In this document: positions 1-8,662 of the stretch, in pieces
How positions within the stretch are numbered: the first letter of the stretch is position 1
Layout of the letters: each line of letters begins with the position of its first letter
Assembly: GCA_003134965.1 (NCBI GenBank)
Contig: PLDA01000003.1
Coordinates: forward strand, 434,001-498,000
Reading direction: 5' to 3'
Source of the DNA: Vulcanimicrobium winogradskyi
Lineage (GTDB): Bacteria > Vulcanimicrobiota > Vulcanimicrobiia > Vulcanimicrobiales > Vulcanimicrobiaceae
Length of the DNA stretch: 64,000 nucleotides
Made by a program: the position numbers and the translations under genes
Notes under the pieces: generated by a model
Seen by the model: the letters and a program-made list of their open reading frames with translations, nothing else
What the model was told of the DNA's origin: nothing
Databases searched by the model: none

Positions 1-68
1 GCGACGGAGGCTACGACTACCAGAATCACCAACGCGAACGCAACCTGTGAAACGAACCGAGTACTCAT
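1..68 (-). CDS. N-terminus of an exported or membrane protein, cut by the window edge
   Basis: Only the first 22 codons are inside the window. They begin with ATG at 68 and encode MSTRFVSQVAFALVILVVVA, a basic start followed by a strong hydrophobic stretch, as in a signal peptide or first membrane helix. An AAGGAA ribosome binding site sits about 8 nt upstream of the ATG, which supports this start. The rest lies to the left, so function cannot be assigned. It reads in the same direction as the TIR-like gene and kinase-tail repeat upstream of it. Confidence 0.55.
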   Translation of the reverse strand, partial: MSTRFVSQVAFALVILVVVASV

Positions 69-231
69 AAACGGCTTCCTTAACGCTTCACCTATGCGCT
101 TCTGCATCATAGGTGGCTCCAACTATAGACGTGGGCATATTGGAGCCAAGCCAAACTCTCAGCTCGGATGTCCGCGTTCCGCGTCGACGGCGAGCCTGCT
201 TCGGTACGCATCGACTAACTTCTTTTTGGAG

Positions 232-520
232 CTAGGCGGAGAGGGGAACGTGCGGCACCATCGAGCCAGCAATCGGATTGCGGGTCAACCGCTCCAGATT
301 AGCGTCGATGGCGCCACCAAAGGCCTCACCTGGCTCGACGCGACGATCGTGCCACGTCTCGATTAGCCCCTGGTACTCCAGGATTGCGAGTGCTGTCTCT
401 GGGCGGTCTCGGTACGCTTCGTCGCGTGCGCGGACGAGAAGAAACCCACCGCCACTGATATAGCCTTCGCCGGGACGCCCGCTTGGGACTCCTATCTTTG
501 TATCGCCGGAACTTGGCGGT
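232..520 (-). pseudogene. Possible TIR-domain remnant
   Basis: One minus-strand frame encodes a stretch containing LIETWHDRRVEPGEAF. This resembles the central TIR segment (xIxxWHDRxIxPGxxW) of bacterial TIR proteins. The flanking TIR parts are missing: no start codon with a ribosome binding site is visible, and the frame hits a stop near 232 without the catalytic glutamate region. It is best read as a decayed TIR gene. The rest of 69-231 shows nothing recognisable. The assignment rests on one motif and could be wrong. Confidence 0.35.
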
Positions 521-677
521 GCCAGACACGCCTCTCAGGCACGCCCGCCAGGCCGTACGAACTCCATTTGGTACACGGTGCGCGGTCGTCGCCGAGGATC
601 ACCGGGGCCGTGATCAAGGCGGCGATGCGTACGCAACGCCGCCGGCGATGTACAGCCGCGCTTCGGTGGGCCGGCGT

Positions 678-1211
678 CTAGCGAGTGCTCTTGACGTTTT
701 GTTGAATCCACGAACTGACGATAGCTTGGACGGAGCTGCGGTCCTCGCTCGCCGCGCCTGCGTGAAAGCGTTTGTAGAGCACACCGGCCAGGTTCACAAA
801 ACGGCTCATCATATCTTCGCACTCGGGTTCGTCTTCCACTAAGATCAGGATCGGCTTCCCTTGGCCCATCAGAAAACCCAGCTCGTGAGCAAGATTGATG
901 GTAATGTGCCTGCTGTCGAGTTCCTTGGTGACCAGAACGATCCCAGCCGGTGCGGTCCAAAGCTTCGTCGAAACGTCCATGTAGATCGTAAAGGGTTCCT
1001 TCATCAAGGTCGACGCCGCCTCGACCGGATAACAATTGTTCTCGAGCAAAGACTTCCTAATGTTTTCGAGGGTCAGGCTGCGTAGCGTGGCGTCCGAAAA
1101 TCGATGCGAAACGAAGATCGGGATGGTGTCGGGCTTTGCGAATTCTGCTTTGAGCGGCGCCTTGTACGCTCGAATCGCCAACGCCAAGATATCCGATGGC
1201 CTTGCGACCAT
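678..1211 (-). CDS. Small TIR-like protein
   Basis: This 177-residue protein starts at ATG 1211, preceded by an AG-rich GAAGAG. After a short helical leader it has PIFVSHRF (typical TIR strand A), then GIVLVTKE and INLAHELGFLMGQGKPILILVE. In TIR-like nucleotide-processing domains the AHELG glutamate lies at the active site and precedes a GKP-containing strand. Such domains usually cleave NAD or make a cyclic-ADP-ribose signal; activity here is inferred. The reading frame is also open upstream into a truncated kinase-tail repeat (1233-1517), so a longer fusion is possible, but the codons upstream of 1211 look like repeat debris. No partner gene is adjacent. Confidence 0.6.
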   Translation of the reverse strand: MVARPSDILALAIRAYKAPLKAEFAKPDTIPIFVSHRFSDATLRSLTLENIRKSLLENNCYPVEAASTLMKEPFTIYMDVSTKLWTAPAGIVLVTKELDSRHITINLAHELGFLMGQGKPILILVEDEPECEDMMSRFVNLAGVLYKRFHAGAASEDRSSVQAIVSSWIQQNVKSTR

Positions 1212-1232
1212 CTCTTCGGGATGCCAAATGTA

Positions 1233-1517
1233 CACAATTCGCTCGAGTCGTCCATACGAATGCCGATGAAGACTCCTCCGCCCGGGCGACCGTGCTTCAC
1301 GGATGAGATTGACGAGGACGAGCGTCAGCCCGTCGGCATCGATCGCGACGCGCAGTGCCGGCGCGTCGTCTCTGACGATCGAGACCCCCGCGCGCCGCCG
1401 CTGAGGCCGCGCGCGCGTCCAGCGCAGCATCGACCGCATGCGCGAGCGAACCGCTCGCCGTCGCGGGCAAGCGACGCGCGCATCTCCAGCAGCCAAACCC
1501 GATTCACAAAGCACAGG
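1233..1517 (-). repeat. Kinase-tail repeat, copy A (truncated)
   Basis: This copy matches the 3' part of the histidine kinase gene at 49479-50597. In the minus direction it starts at CCTGTGCTTTGTGAATCGG (cf. CCGGTGCTTTGTGAA in other copies) and continues through the region encoding the N box. It breaks off at about 1233, where the TIR-like gene begins. A small deletion around 1303 removes part of the N-box asparagine region and shifts the frame, so no ATPase can be made. It is the outermost copy visible. Confidence 0.8.
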
Positions 1518-1639
1518 GCACCCATAAGCCAGCACTCGCAAATGAAACGCCAGTGTCGGGTGGTCGGGGCCGCGCCCGCTCCACCTCCACCGAACTCCCA
1601 TACTCCTGGCAGACGGGCACGCGGTGAGCGAAATCGCGG

Positions 1640-1855
1640 ATGCGACTGAATCGCAGCGCTAGTGTCATTCCCCTGGCCGCGCTCAGCGCGCTCGCGCAAA
1701 CGCTGGACGGTTATCGCTACTACTTCGCGATCTACGTCGAGGCCGTCGGCTGGATCACGCCGCTCTACGTGGCGTTGATCGACCCGTTCCGGCGCCGGAT
1801 CATCTACCCGGCCTTGCTGAAGAACGTCCGCGCGGCTTGGCTGCAGAACGTGTGA
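1640..1855 (+). pseudogene. Fragment resembling a protein C-terminus, unidentified
   Basis: A 71-codon reading frame encodes a hydrophobic, aromatic segment (GYRYYFAIYVEAVGWITP then LYVALIDPFRRRIIYPALL). The protein-like composition suggests the C-terminal remnant of a larger gene rather than a whole gene. There is no clear ribosome binding site at the first ATG. It starts just past the kinase-tail copy and ends 12 bp before the stop of the convergent TPR gene. I do not recognise the family. Confidence 0.3.
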
Positions 1856-1867
1856 GGCCGGCACGTC

Positions 1868-3262
1868 TCATCGGGCGGGTTCGCGACCACGCACGACCTG
1901 CGCCGCCGCCGCGCGTTCATACTCGCGATACGGGCAGTCTCGGACCGCGTCCTGATAGAGGGCTAGAGCGCTCGCGCCCTCGCCCGCGGCACCCGTGTAC
2001 GCGGCACGATAAAAGCGGGCTTCGCACAGCTGACGGCGCTGGGTGAACGGATCGGGAGAAGACGCTGCCGCTTCGAGCGATTCGACCGGCGTGCGCCCGA
2101 GGTAGACCCTGATGATCGGAGCCGGCCACGCCGCTGACGCGGCAAAGGCTTCCTGACCGGCGAGCGGTACCGCGCGCTGAAGGGCGCGCCCCGCGACCAG
2201 AATCCACAAGGCGGCATACGCATCGCCGGGATCGGCCGTCGATGCTTCGCGGGCATGCTCGAGCGCCGCGGCTGCATCACCCTTCGAAAAGCTCAGCATC
2301 GCCAGGCCGAGGTACGGACGAACCGCCTTCGGCTTGGCGCGCGAGGCTGCCGTGAAGTCGGCCGCCGCCTTTTCCAACACACCGCGCGAGAACCAGGCGA
2401 AACCTCGCGATTGGTACGCGAACGCGTTGTCCGGGTTCTTCTTCAACGCCGGGTCGAGCTCATCGATCGCGGCCTCGAAGTAGCCGAGGTTTGCGTAGGC
2501 GACGCCCAGCGCGTAGCGCGCTCCGGAGTCGTCGCTTCCCGCGGCCTGATATTGCGCGATGGCATACCCTTCATCGGCGGTTGCGAGATCGTCCTCGCCG
2601 CGCGCCTCCTCGATGAGACCGCGCAGCGTATATCCGTTCGCGTCGGGGGAATTCGCTTCAAACGCCGCAGTGATGTCATCGAAAGCGCGCGCGGAATCGC
2701 CCATGACGTAGTACGTGAGGGCGCGCTCGTAGCGGGCCGCATATGAGGTCGGATCGAGGCGAATGACGGCCGAGTAGTCGGCCAGTGCGGCACGGTAGTT
2801 CCCGGCCGTCCTCTCCCACGTTGCGCGCGCGGTCAGCGCGAGCCGATCGTTCGGGTAGCGAGCGATCGCGCGATCGCAGGCCATGCTCGGGCGAACCTCT
2901 TCGAGGTGAACGAACTGCCGGAGCGTGCCGAGACGAGCCTCAGCGGTCTGACCCACGTGCAGCGATGCCGCGACGGCGATATCGGACGTTGGTCCTCCCA
3001 GCAGCCGTTCGAACGCGCTGTGCCGCGCTGCGTCGAGCCGGTCGCGCGCGATCCACCCGAGATCCGAGAAGCTCACCTCGCCGCCGTCACGGATCGACCC
3101 GGCAACCTTGGCGAAGCTCTGGTGTTTGAGGCGCGCCGCGATCGCGCGACCGGCGGGACCGTCGCCGGTCGCGATGCCGGTCAGGTGCAACCGCTCGGGA
3201 ACCATGCACGCGGCCAACAGGATGCTTGCAAGCACGTGCCGAGACTGTACTTCGTGATGCAT
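1868..3262 (-). CDS. TPR-repeat lipoprotein
   Basis: The predicted protein has 464 residues. It begins with a lipoprotein signal (basic head, VLASILLAAC with Cys19), so it should be membrane-anchored outside the cytoplasm. From about residue 150 onward there are successive TPR units, for example ALADYSAVIRLDPTSYAARY and AIDELDPALKKNPDNAFAYQ, as in NlpI- or YrrB-type scaffolds. TPR proteins bind partner proteins; the partner is unknown. The ATG at 3262 lies in ATGCAT, which is also the start of the divergent plus-strand gene, so the two coding regions overlap by 6 bp. Confidence 0.75.
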   Translation of the reverse strand: MHHEVQSRHVLASILLAACMVPERLHLTGIATGDGPAGRAIAARLKHQSFAKVAGSIRDGGEVSFSDLGWIARDRLDAARHSAFERLLGGPTSDIAVAASLHVGQTAEARLGTLRQFVHLEEVRPSMACDRAIARYPNDRLALTARATWERTAGNYRAALADYSAVIRLDPTSYAARYERALTYYVMGDSARAFDDITAAFEANSPDANGYTLRGLIEEARGEDDLATADEGYAIAQYQAAGSDDSGARYALGVAYANLGYFEAAIDELDPALKKNPDNAFAYQSRGFAWFSRGVLEKAAADFTAASRAKPKAVRPYLGLAMLSFSKGDAAAALEHAREASTADPGDAYAALWILVAGRALQRAVPLAGQEAFAASAAWPAPIIRVYLGRTPVESLEAAASSPDPFTQRRQLCEARFYRAAYTGAAGEGASALALYQDAVRDCPYREYERAAAAQVVRGREPAR

Positions 3263-4027
3263 CGCGCACCCTGGCGGTTTCTCGCGTTCACCGTCGCGGC
3301 AACGTTCTGGCTGTTTTCCGCCGCCACGGTCGCGCGCGCGCAGACCCCGCCGCCGTGGTCGATTACCGTAAGCGGCCAACCCGTGACCTTGGACGATATC
3401 GTCCACGCCATGCAGCTCGCATTCGCAGGCAGCCGCATGGAAGCGGTCCCGAAGGACCGCAGCCGGATGCCCGCGTTCGCGCCCTACGTGTGGTACGCGG
3501 GACGCGACCCGGCCGGCAAGCCGGCGGTGTGGACTGCCGCGCCGCCTGGTCCCGCGCAACGTCTGCCGGAGACCGTCCGCGCCGAGGTCCGGCGCGAGCA
3601 ACAGGCTGCGGCGATTCTCTTCGGACTCGAGCTCGGCGGCGGTGGGCCGACGTGGCAGCGGCTCTATCATGCCCTGCCCGACGATCCCGCGGCGCGCAAC
3701 ACGTTCGCCGGTCAGACCATCGAAGCGTTCAGAGCAGCATCGGCCTGGCAGGTTGCGCGCGCGACGGCCGACCGGCAGTGGATGTTTGCGAACGTGCACG
3801 CCGGGCTGCCGCGGGAAGCGGTGTACGCGGCGCTCGGCACGCGCGGGCTGGTCGCTACCGATGAGAGCGAGCGGGTGACGAAGCCGCCCAGCGGGCTCGC
3901 GTACGTGAGGCTGCCGGGCGCGTTCGAACCGGGCTGCAGTTTCCGGTATCGCATCACGATCACGTACGATGCGGACGATCGCGTCAAGAAGCTCGATCTC
4001 AGCCGGCCGATCCCGAACTGCCTATGA
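3257..4027 (+). CDS. Exported protein of unknown function
   Basis: This 256-residue protein starts at ATG 3257 with a classic signal peptide (FLAFTVAATFWLF, cleavage probably after ARAQ). The mature part is soluble, with a single Cys pair near the C-terminus (GCSFRYR and PNCL), and matches no family I recognise. It begins inside the first codons of the divergent TPR lipoprotein gene and ends in an ATGA overlap with the truncated hydrolase gene downstream, so it was probably cotranscribed with that gene. No ribosome binding site is obvious upstream of the ATG, within the neighbour's coding region. Confidence 0.65.
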   Translation: MHRAPWRFLAFTVAATFWLFSAATVARAQTPPPWSITVSGQPVTLDDIVHAMQLAFAGSRMEAVPKDRSRMPAFAPYVWYAGRDPAGKPAVWTAAPPGPAQRLPETVRAEVRREQQAAAILFGLELGGGGPTWQRLYHALPDDPAARNTFAGQTIEAFRAASAWQVARATADRQWMFANVHAGLPREAVYAALGTRGLVATDESERVTKPPSGLAYVRLPGAFEPGCSFRYRITITYDADDRVKKLDLSRPIPNCL

Positions 4028-4290
4028 GGGCGACGATTGCCTGCGCCCTGGCGTTGCTGGTCGCGATCGCTCCGGCCGTTGCGCGAACCGAGGTTCGAAG
4101 CGCCGACGTGCTGTGCGAACGGATTGCGTACGTCGACTCCGGCAGCGGCCCGCCGGTGGTTCTCGTGCACGGACTAGCGGACGACCTCGGCGTGTGGCGC
4201 GACACGATCCCCATCCTGGCGAAGCGCCATCGCGTGATCGCGCTCGATCTGCGCGGCTTCGGCCGCTCGGCGAAGCCCCGACGCCCTTGA
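4024..4290 (+). pseudogene. Truncated exported alpha/beta-hydrolase
   Basis: The reading frame has a signal peptide, then the canonical start of an alpha/beta-hydrolase: PPVVLVHGLADDLGVWRDTI (oxyanion HG motif) and VIALDLRGFGRSAKP. Intact family members run about 250-300 residues and carry the nucleophile GxSxG about 35 residues further on. Here the frame stops after 88 residues, before the nucleophile, so the product cannot be an active hydrolase. The ATG overlaps the upstream stop (ATGA), consistent with former translational coupling. Confidence 0.75.
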
Positions 4291-4381
4291 AGAACGTGTA
4301 GGCCTTTGCGCCTCACCGCAGGCCGACGCAATTTGCGATCCGCCGGAGTTCCCGCAGCTTGTGTGAGCGCCTCGCCCCGCC

Positions 4382-4600
4382 TCAGCCGTCGTCGATCTGT
4401 GCCTCGCCCGGGCCGGGCTCCGGTGTTTCGGCCGAGCGCTTCAGCTCTTCGAACGCGTCGGAGCTGACGGGGCTGCCGATCGGAACTTCCCGGTACGGGG
4501 GGCCGGGGCGCGGCCGCTCCTCATCCGGTTCCGGCTGTCCGAACGGATCGGCTGCGCGCCCTTCGCTGTGTGGGCCGCGTGACTGCTCTCGCTCGCCCAT
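4382..4600 (-). CDS. Small acidic, proline-rich protein
   Basis: This 72-residue protein is rich in Glu, Pro, Arg and Gly and has no hydrophobic segment, so it is probably cytosolic and disordered. A TATACT box lies only about 10 nt upstream of the ATG, with no Shine-Dalgarno sequence, which would fit a leaderless transcript. I recognise no family. It faces the small membrane gene at 4753 divergently. Confidence 0.4.
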   Translation of the reverse strand: MGEREQSRGPHSEGRAADPFGQPEPDEERPRPGPPYREVPIGSPVSSDAFEELKRSAETPEPGPGEAQIDDG

Positions 4601-4752
4601 GGGTGCCCAGTATAAACGCCTCGGAGGGCGGGCGGATAGGGGTTCGCTCCAAAGCGCCGGCGGCGCCCGAGCAAGGCTAGCCTTATCCTACTAGACAACC
4701 ACAGCGTTTTGCGCTACGCTGGCAGCCCCAAGCAGCGATCGGAGGACCGCGC

Positions 4753-4923
4753 ATGGACTACTTCGAGCATTGGTTTGGTGTGGCGCCCGACGGCGGGAGC
4801 GGACTTCTCGAACTGGTCTACGTCGGGCTCGGCGTCACCGTCGTGACCGCCCTTCTTAGGCGGCGCTCGATCGTGGCGTTCGTGCGCAAGCGGCTTTCGG
4901 AGCTGAGGTTTTTATGGAGATGA
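4753..4923 (+). CDS. Small single-pass membrane protein
   Basis: This 56-residue gene has a GGAGGA ribosome binding site 8 nt upstream of ATG 4753. After an acidic, aromatic start it has one hydrophobic helix (LLELVYVGLGVTVVTALL) followed by a strongly basic tail (RRRSIVAFVRKR), so it is probably N-out/C-in. Its last codons overlap the start of the next gene (ATG at 4914) by 10 bp, indicating one operon and translational coupling. Function unknown. Confidence 0.6.
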   Translation: MDYFEHWFGVAPDGGSGLLELVYVGLGVTVVTALLRRRSIVAFVRKRLSELRFLWR

Positions 4924-6455
4924 AATCGAGCGCTCCGATCGCCGGAGCGACGCGCAATCCGTGGAATTTACCGCCGGGCGCCCTTGCCGCACAGCAAACC
5001 TCCGGACCGCGTCCGACCTGGCAGGTTACGCGTTGGCCCGTCTCGCGCGATGAATACGAGCGCCTCGTCGAAGCCGCGCGCGCACCCGACATGTTCGCCT
5101 TGGAAGCGGTCGCGGCCGTCATCGACGCGCAAGCGCCGGCCGCGCCCGGCCCGGTCCTGGTCGACAACTTCGATGCCATCGGGGCGACCGCGCTGGAGCC
5201 GCCCGATCCTGCGCTCGCCGCCGGCCCCAACGACGTTATGACGGCCGTCAATGCGGAGTTCGCCGTCGCGCCCAAAACTCGTCCGCTGCCGGGCTCGCTT
5301 CCGTTTTCCGCGCTGTTCGGCGCAGCGATGCCGCCCGGAGCCACGTCGGTGTTCGACCCGAAGCTCGCGTACGACCACTTCGCGCAGCGCTGGATCGTGA
5401 TCGTCGTCGCGAAACGAGAGAGCCCGCCCGGGTCATGGATCATGCTCGGCGCGTCGCAGACGCCGAATCCGCGCGGCGCGTACTACACGTGGGCGCTGGA
5501 TGCTGCGCTCGACGGTGACACGCCGACGCAAAACTGGGCGGACTATCCGACTCTGGGATTCGACGAGCAGGCGATCTACATCGGGCTCAACATGTTCCGC
5601 TTCGGCGGCGGCTTTCAATACGCGAAGCTGCGCATCCTCAATAAGAGCGAGGTCTTCGCACCTCCAGGGGCGGCGACGCCCGTTCTGCGGTGGCACGACA
5701 TCGTGCAGCTGGCGAATCCCGACGGGAGTCCCGCGTTCTCGCTGCAGCCCGCCGTTCATCATCGGACGGCGCCCGGTCCGGCATATCTGGTCAATGCGCT
5801 CTGGCCGGGCGGAGCGGCGCTTACCGCATGGACGTTGACCGACCCGCTCGCCGCATGGCAAAACCCGCCTGGATCTCCTACGCTCACCGCCGCGGCGATC
5901 GCGTGCCAGTCGTACGATTTGCCACCGTCGGCCGATCAACTCGGCGGGTCGCCCAAACTCAACACCGGCGATTCGCGGCTGCTCAACGCGATCTACCACG
6001 GTGATGGCGCGGCGGCGGACGGCCTCTGGACGGCGCACACCTCGAAGTTCACCTGGCAGGGTGAAAGCGTCGCGCGGTCGGTTGCACAGTGGTATCAGCT
6101 CGACGTCGGCGGCAGCGCCGTCGTACAGCAAGGGCGCTACGGAACGCCGGGAGCATATTTCTTCTATCCCGCGATGCAGACCGCGCAGAACGGGGACGCG
6201 TTCATGGTGTTCGGACGCTGCAGCGCAACCGAGTACGGCGCGCTTCGCGCCACGGCGCGAAGCGCGACGGATCCGGTCAATACGTTGCGGAGCAGTACCC
6301 TCGTGCAGGCAGGCGCGAGCACGTACGGCGGAGGGCGCTGGGGTGACTACTTCTCCGCTTGCCGAGACCCGCAGAACATCACCGACGTGTGGTTGTGCGG
6401 CGAATATTCCGGTTCCGCCGGGTGGGCGACTCGGGTGTGCTCGGCGAAAGTCTGA
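4914..6455 (+). CDS. Large protein of unknown function, beta-propeller-like
   Basis: The product is 513 residues with no signal peptide at the chosen start. It contains repeated aromatic/Gly strands such as NWADYPTLGFDEQAIYIGLN, LVNALWPGG and RWGDYFSACRDP. This pattern is seen in uncharacterised secreted proteins predicted to fold as beta-propellers. ATG 4914 overlaps the small membrane gene, which may assist its export or anchoring. Alternative in-frame starts exist a few codons downstream. No catalytic motif is recognised. Confidence 0.65.
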   Translation: MEMKSSAPIAGATRNPWNLPPGALAAQQTSGPRPTWQVTRWPVSRDEYERLVEAARAPDMFALEAVAAVIDAQAPAAPGPVLVDNFDAIGATALEPPDPALAAGPNDVMTAVNAEFAVAPKTRPLPGSLPFSALFGAAMPPGATSVFDPKLAYDHFAQRWIVIVVAKRESPPGSWIMLGASQTPNPRGAYYTWALDAALDGDTPTQNWADYPTLGFDEQAIYIGLNMFRFGGGFQYAKLRILNKSEVFAPPGAATPVLRWHDIVQLANPDGSPAFSLQPAVHHRTAPGPAYLVNALWPGGAALTAWTLTDPLAAWQNPPGSPTLTAAAIACQSYDLPPSADQLGGSPKLNTGDSRLLNAIYHGDGAAADGLWTAHTSKFTWQGESVARSVAQWYQLDVGGSAVVQQGRYGTPGAYFFYPAMQTAQNGDAFMVFGRCSATEYGALRATARSATDPVNTLRSSTLVQAGASTYGGGRWGDYFSACRDPQNITDVWLCGEYSGSAGWATRVCSAKV

Positions 6456-6473
6456 TCGTCCGCCGCAGGTTCT

Positions 6474-6660
6474 GATCGCGCCGTACAGCTACGTTCGCAA
6501 TGCGGCCAGCACGCGCTCCGGCGTGAACGGGACCGAACGCAGCCGCGCGCCGGTCCGCGCGAAGATCGCGTTGGCGATCGCCGACGCAATCACCGTCGTC
6601 GTCGCCTCGCCGGCGCCCAAGATGCGCTCGCTGGGCCGATCGAGCTCAAGTCGGCGCTTT
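6474..6660 (-). pseudogene. C-terminal remnant of a xanthine dehydrogenase-family molybdenum subunit
   Basis: A minus-strand frame encodes LELDRPSERILGAGEATTTV, then IASAIANAIFARTGARLRSV and PFTPERVLAAL with a stop. This is the typical end of molybdopterin-binding subunits of the xanthine dehydrogenase / aldehyde oxidase family, where GxGE is part of the active site and LTPERV is the conserved tail. The other roughly 700 residues are absent; the upstream DNA belongs to a TPR fragment on the other strand. It is a displaced gene end. Confidence 0.65.
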
Positions 6661-6876
6661 GCGCAGGCGAACCGGGCTGCCCCGCAATTCGCCGACCCGC
6701 TGAAAGCTTGGGGTGATGCGCTGGCGCAACGAGGGCAGTGGGCACAGGCGCGGGTAAAGTATGATCAAGCGCTCCGCATCGCTCCGGATTGGCTCCAGCT
6801 ACGCAGAGCTCGTGCCGGGTTGTCAAAGAACGCCGCACCGCCACGCGAGACGCTCAACTACTGGGCGTTCGAATGA
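6626..6876 (+). pseudogene. C-terminal fragment of a TPR protein
   Basis: The frame encodes APQFADPLKAWGDALAQRGQ followed by WAQARVKYDQALRIAPDW, one clear TPR unit and part of a second, then a short tail and stop. Intact proteins of this kind carry several repeats and an N-terminal region, both missing here. It abuts the xanthine dehydrogenase remnant on its left and a kinase-tail repeat on its right, so it looks like debris at an island junction. Confidence 0.55.
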
Positions 6877-6887
6877 CGTGATCCGCC

Positions 6888-7388
6888 TCAGACGCGCGGC
6901 ACCGTTAAGACGAATCGCGCTCCGCCAAACGGCGACGACTCCAGGTCGACCCGGCCGCCGGCGCGCTCGATCATGAGACGCACGAGTGCGAGGCCGATTC
7001 CCGTGCCCTGCGCTTCCGTGTCGCCGCGGTCGCCGAACGCGAAAACGCGCTCGCGATCGATGGCGGCAATCCCCGGACCGTCGTCGTCAACCGTGACCTG
7101 CACGAAACGCGAGTCGTCCACGTGGATCCCGACGAACACGCCGCCGCCGGGCTGGCCGTGCTTCACGGCGTTGTCGATCAGGTTTACCAGGACGAGCGTC
7201 AGCCGGTCGGCGTCGATCGCGACGCGCAGCGCCGGTACATCGTCGCGGACGACCGAGACACCGCTCGCCGTCGCGGCGGCAGCGCACGCGTCCAGCGCGG
7301 CATCGACAGCGTGTACGAGCGAACCACTCGCCGGCGCGGGCAGTGCGGCGCGCATGTCCATAAGGCAAACCGATTCACAAAGCACCGA
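6888..7388 (-). repeat. Kinase-tail repeat, copy B (intact ATPase frame)
   Basis: This 501-bp copy matches codons 215-372 of the kinase at 49479-50597 and ends at the same PRV-stop. The frame is uninterrupted and keeps all ATP-binding boxes: NLIDNAVKHG (N box), DDDGPGI (G1), RVFAFG (F) and GTGIGLALV (G2). The dimerisation/phosphoacceptor helix is absent. It opens at CCGATGCTTTGTGAA-like sequence (read TCGGTGCTTTGTGAATCGG). The frame continues upstream to 7589 over non-homologous DNA, overlapping the start of the plus-strand membrane gene; no convincing start codon is seen. Confidence 0.85.
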
Positions 7389-7544
7389 ACCAGTGCGAGA
7401 TCTATTCGATGCGACATGTCCGGCTCCGCCATGTGCCGTAGTTATTGACACCCTCCGCCTCCATCCGCCGACGGCCGTACCGATCGTCATCATCCTCGCT
7501 AAGGATGGCTTGCGGTCACCGATACTTTGTGATACGAAGTTACC

Positions 7545-8549
7545 ATGGCCGCCCTTATGTGGATGTACTACAACCTGTTCGTGCTCCAAGTATGCTTTGA
7601 GGTCGGCGCCGGAGCGATCGCGCTCGCGGTGGTCGCGCGGAGTATTAGGCGTGGTACTCGGGTCTGGTTTATCCCCGTGTGCGCTCTTGCCGGCGCGCTA
7701 CTCTTGCTCAATGCGCTGATGACGCTGACCGAACTGCAAACGTCGTCGCCGCTGCTGAACCTTCTCTTCTCGGCTGCCGCGTTCGTTGCGTACGGTATTC
7801 TCGCAACAGCTGCGTGGTCGATCCGTCCGCGCATGGTGGGTATCGCGGCCGGTACGGTCGCATTGGCTTCGCTGATCGTTCCGACGTTCGCCGTGTCCTT
7901 CCTCGTCCTTGGCGCAGTAATGGGCGATGATCTTCAGGCGTTTGCCGCTAGGTGGATGATAGAGCACCTCATCGTGCTCCAAGTATGCTTTCAGGTCAGC
8001 GCCGGAGCTATCGCGCTCGCAGTGGTCGCGCGGAGTATTAGGCGTGGTACTCGGGTCTGGTTTATCCCCGTGTGCGCTCTTGCCGGCGCGCTACTCTTGC
8101 TCAATGCGCTGATGACGCTGACCGAACTGCAAACGTCGTCGCCGCTGCTGAACCTTCTCTTCTCGGCTGCCGCGTTCGTTGCGTACGGTATTCTCGCAAC
8201 AGCTGCGTGGTCGATCCGTCCGCGCATCGTGGGTATCGCGGCCGGTACGGTCGCATTGGCTTCGCTGATCGTTCCGATGGTCTCCGTGTCCTTCCTCGTC
8301 TTTGGCGCGGACGATTATCTTCAGGCGCCGCTCTACGCAGCGCAAATCCGGCCTGGGGTTTCGTGCGAAGGTCGCGAATGGGGTTACTACAACACAGTTT
8401 TCCACGGCGTTGCACTGTACCGCTACGTGCCCGGATTTCCGTTCGTTCGCTTCCAGGTCGCACGCCGTTCAGAGCGAGAGACCGGCACGGACTATTGGCC
8501 GCCCAATAGTACCGGATGTGCGAAGCTCGCGGCGGAGGTTCACCTTTAA
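7545..8549 (+). CDS. Polytopic membrane protein with an internal tandem duplication
   Basis: The 334-residue product has two nearly identical halves of 131 residues. The DNA starting GTGCTCCAAGTATGCTTT at 7581 recurs at 7974, an exact offset of 393 bp, so the duplication stays in frame. Each half has about four hydrophobic helices (for example AIALAVVARSI, ALAGALLLLNALM and FSAAAFVAYGILATAAWSI), giving about eight in total. The final 70 residues are soluble and unique. The near-identity of the halves argues for a recent duplication. It is the only cargo gene between kinase-tail copies B and C. Family unknown. Confidence 0.7.
   Translation: MAALMWMYYNLFVLQVCFEVGAGAIALAVVARSIRRGTRVWFIPVCALAGALLLLNALMTLTELQTSSPLLNLLFSAAAFVAYGILATAAWSIRPRMVGIAAGTVALASLIVPTFAVSFLVLGAVMGDDLQAFAARWMIEHLIVLQVCFQVSAGAIALAVVARSIRRGTRVWFIPVCALAGALLLLNALMTLTELQTSSPLLNLLFSAAAFVAYGILATAAWSIRPRIVGIAAGTVALASLIVPMVSVSFLVFGADDYLQAPLYAAQIRPGVSCEGREWGYYNTVFHGVALYRYVPGFPFVRFQVARRSERETGTDYWPPNSTGCAKLAAEVHL
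7581..8333 (+). repeat. Two direct repeats of 393-bp period
   Basis: Unit 1 spans about 7581-7940 and unit 2 about 7974-8333. They are almost identical except for scattered substitutions at the edges (for example around 7885-7920 against 8275-8313). The period is a multiple of three, so the membrane protein frame is preserved. Reads shorter than about 400 bp could collapse or expand it. Confidence 0.85.
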
Positions 8550-8662
8550 AGCGGATCGTGAAGGCTAACCACGAGGCGTGGCCCGCCGAGCGACGACTCA
8601 TCGAGACCGCCGCGCCCTCCCGGCAGGAGCCACGCTCCACAAGCTAAGCCATCATCACGGCG

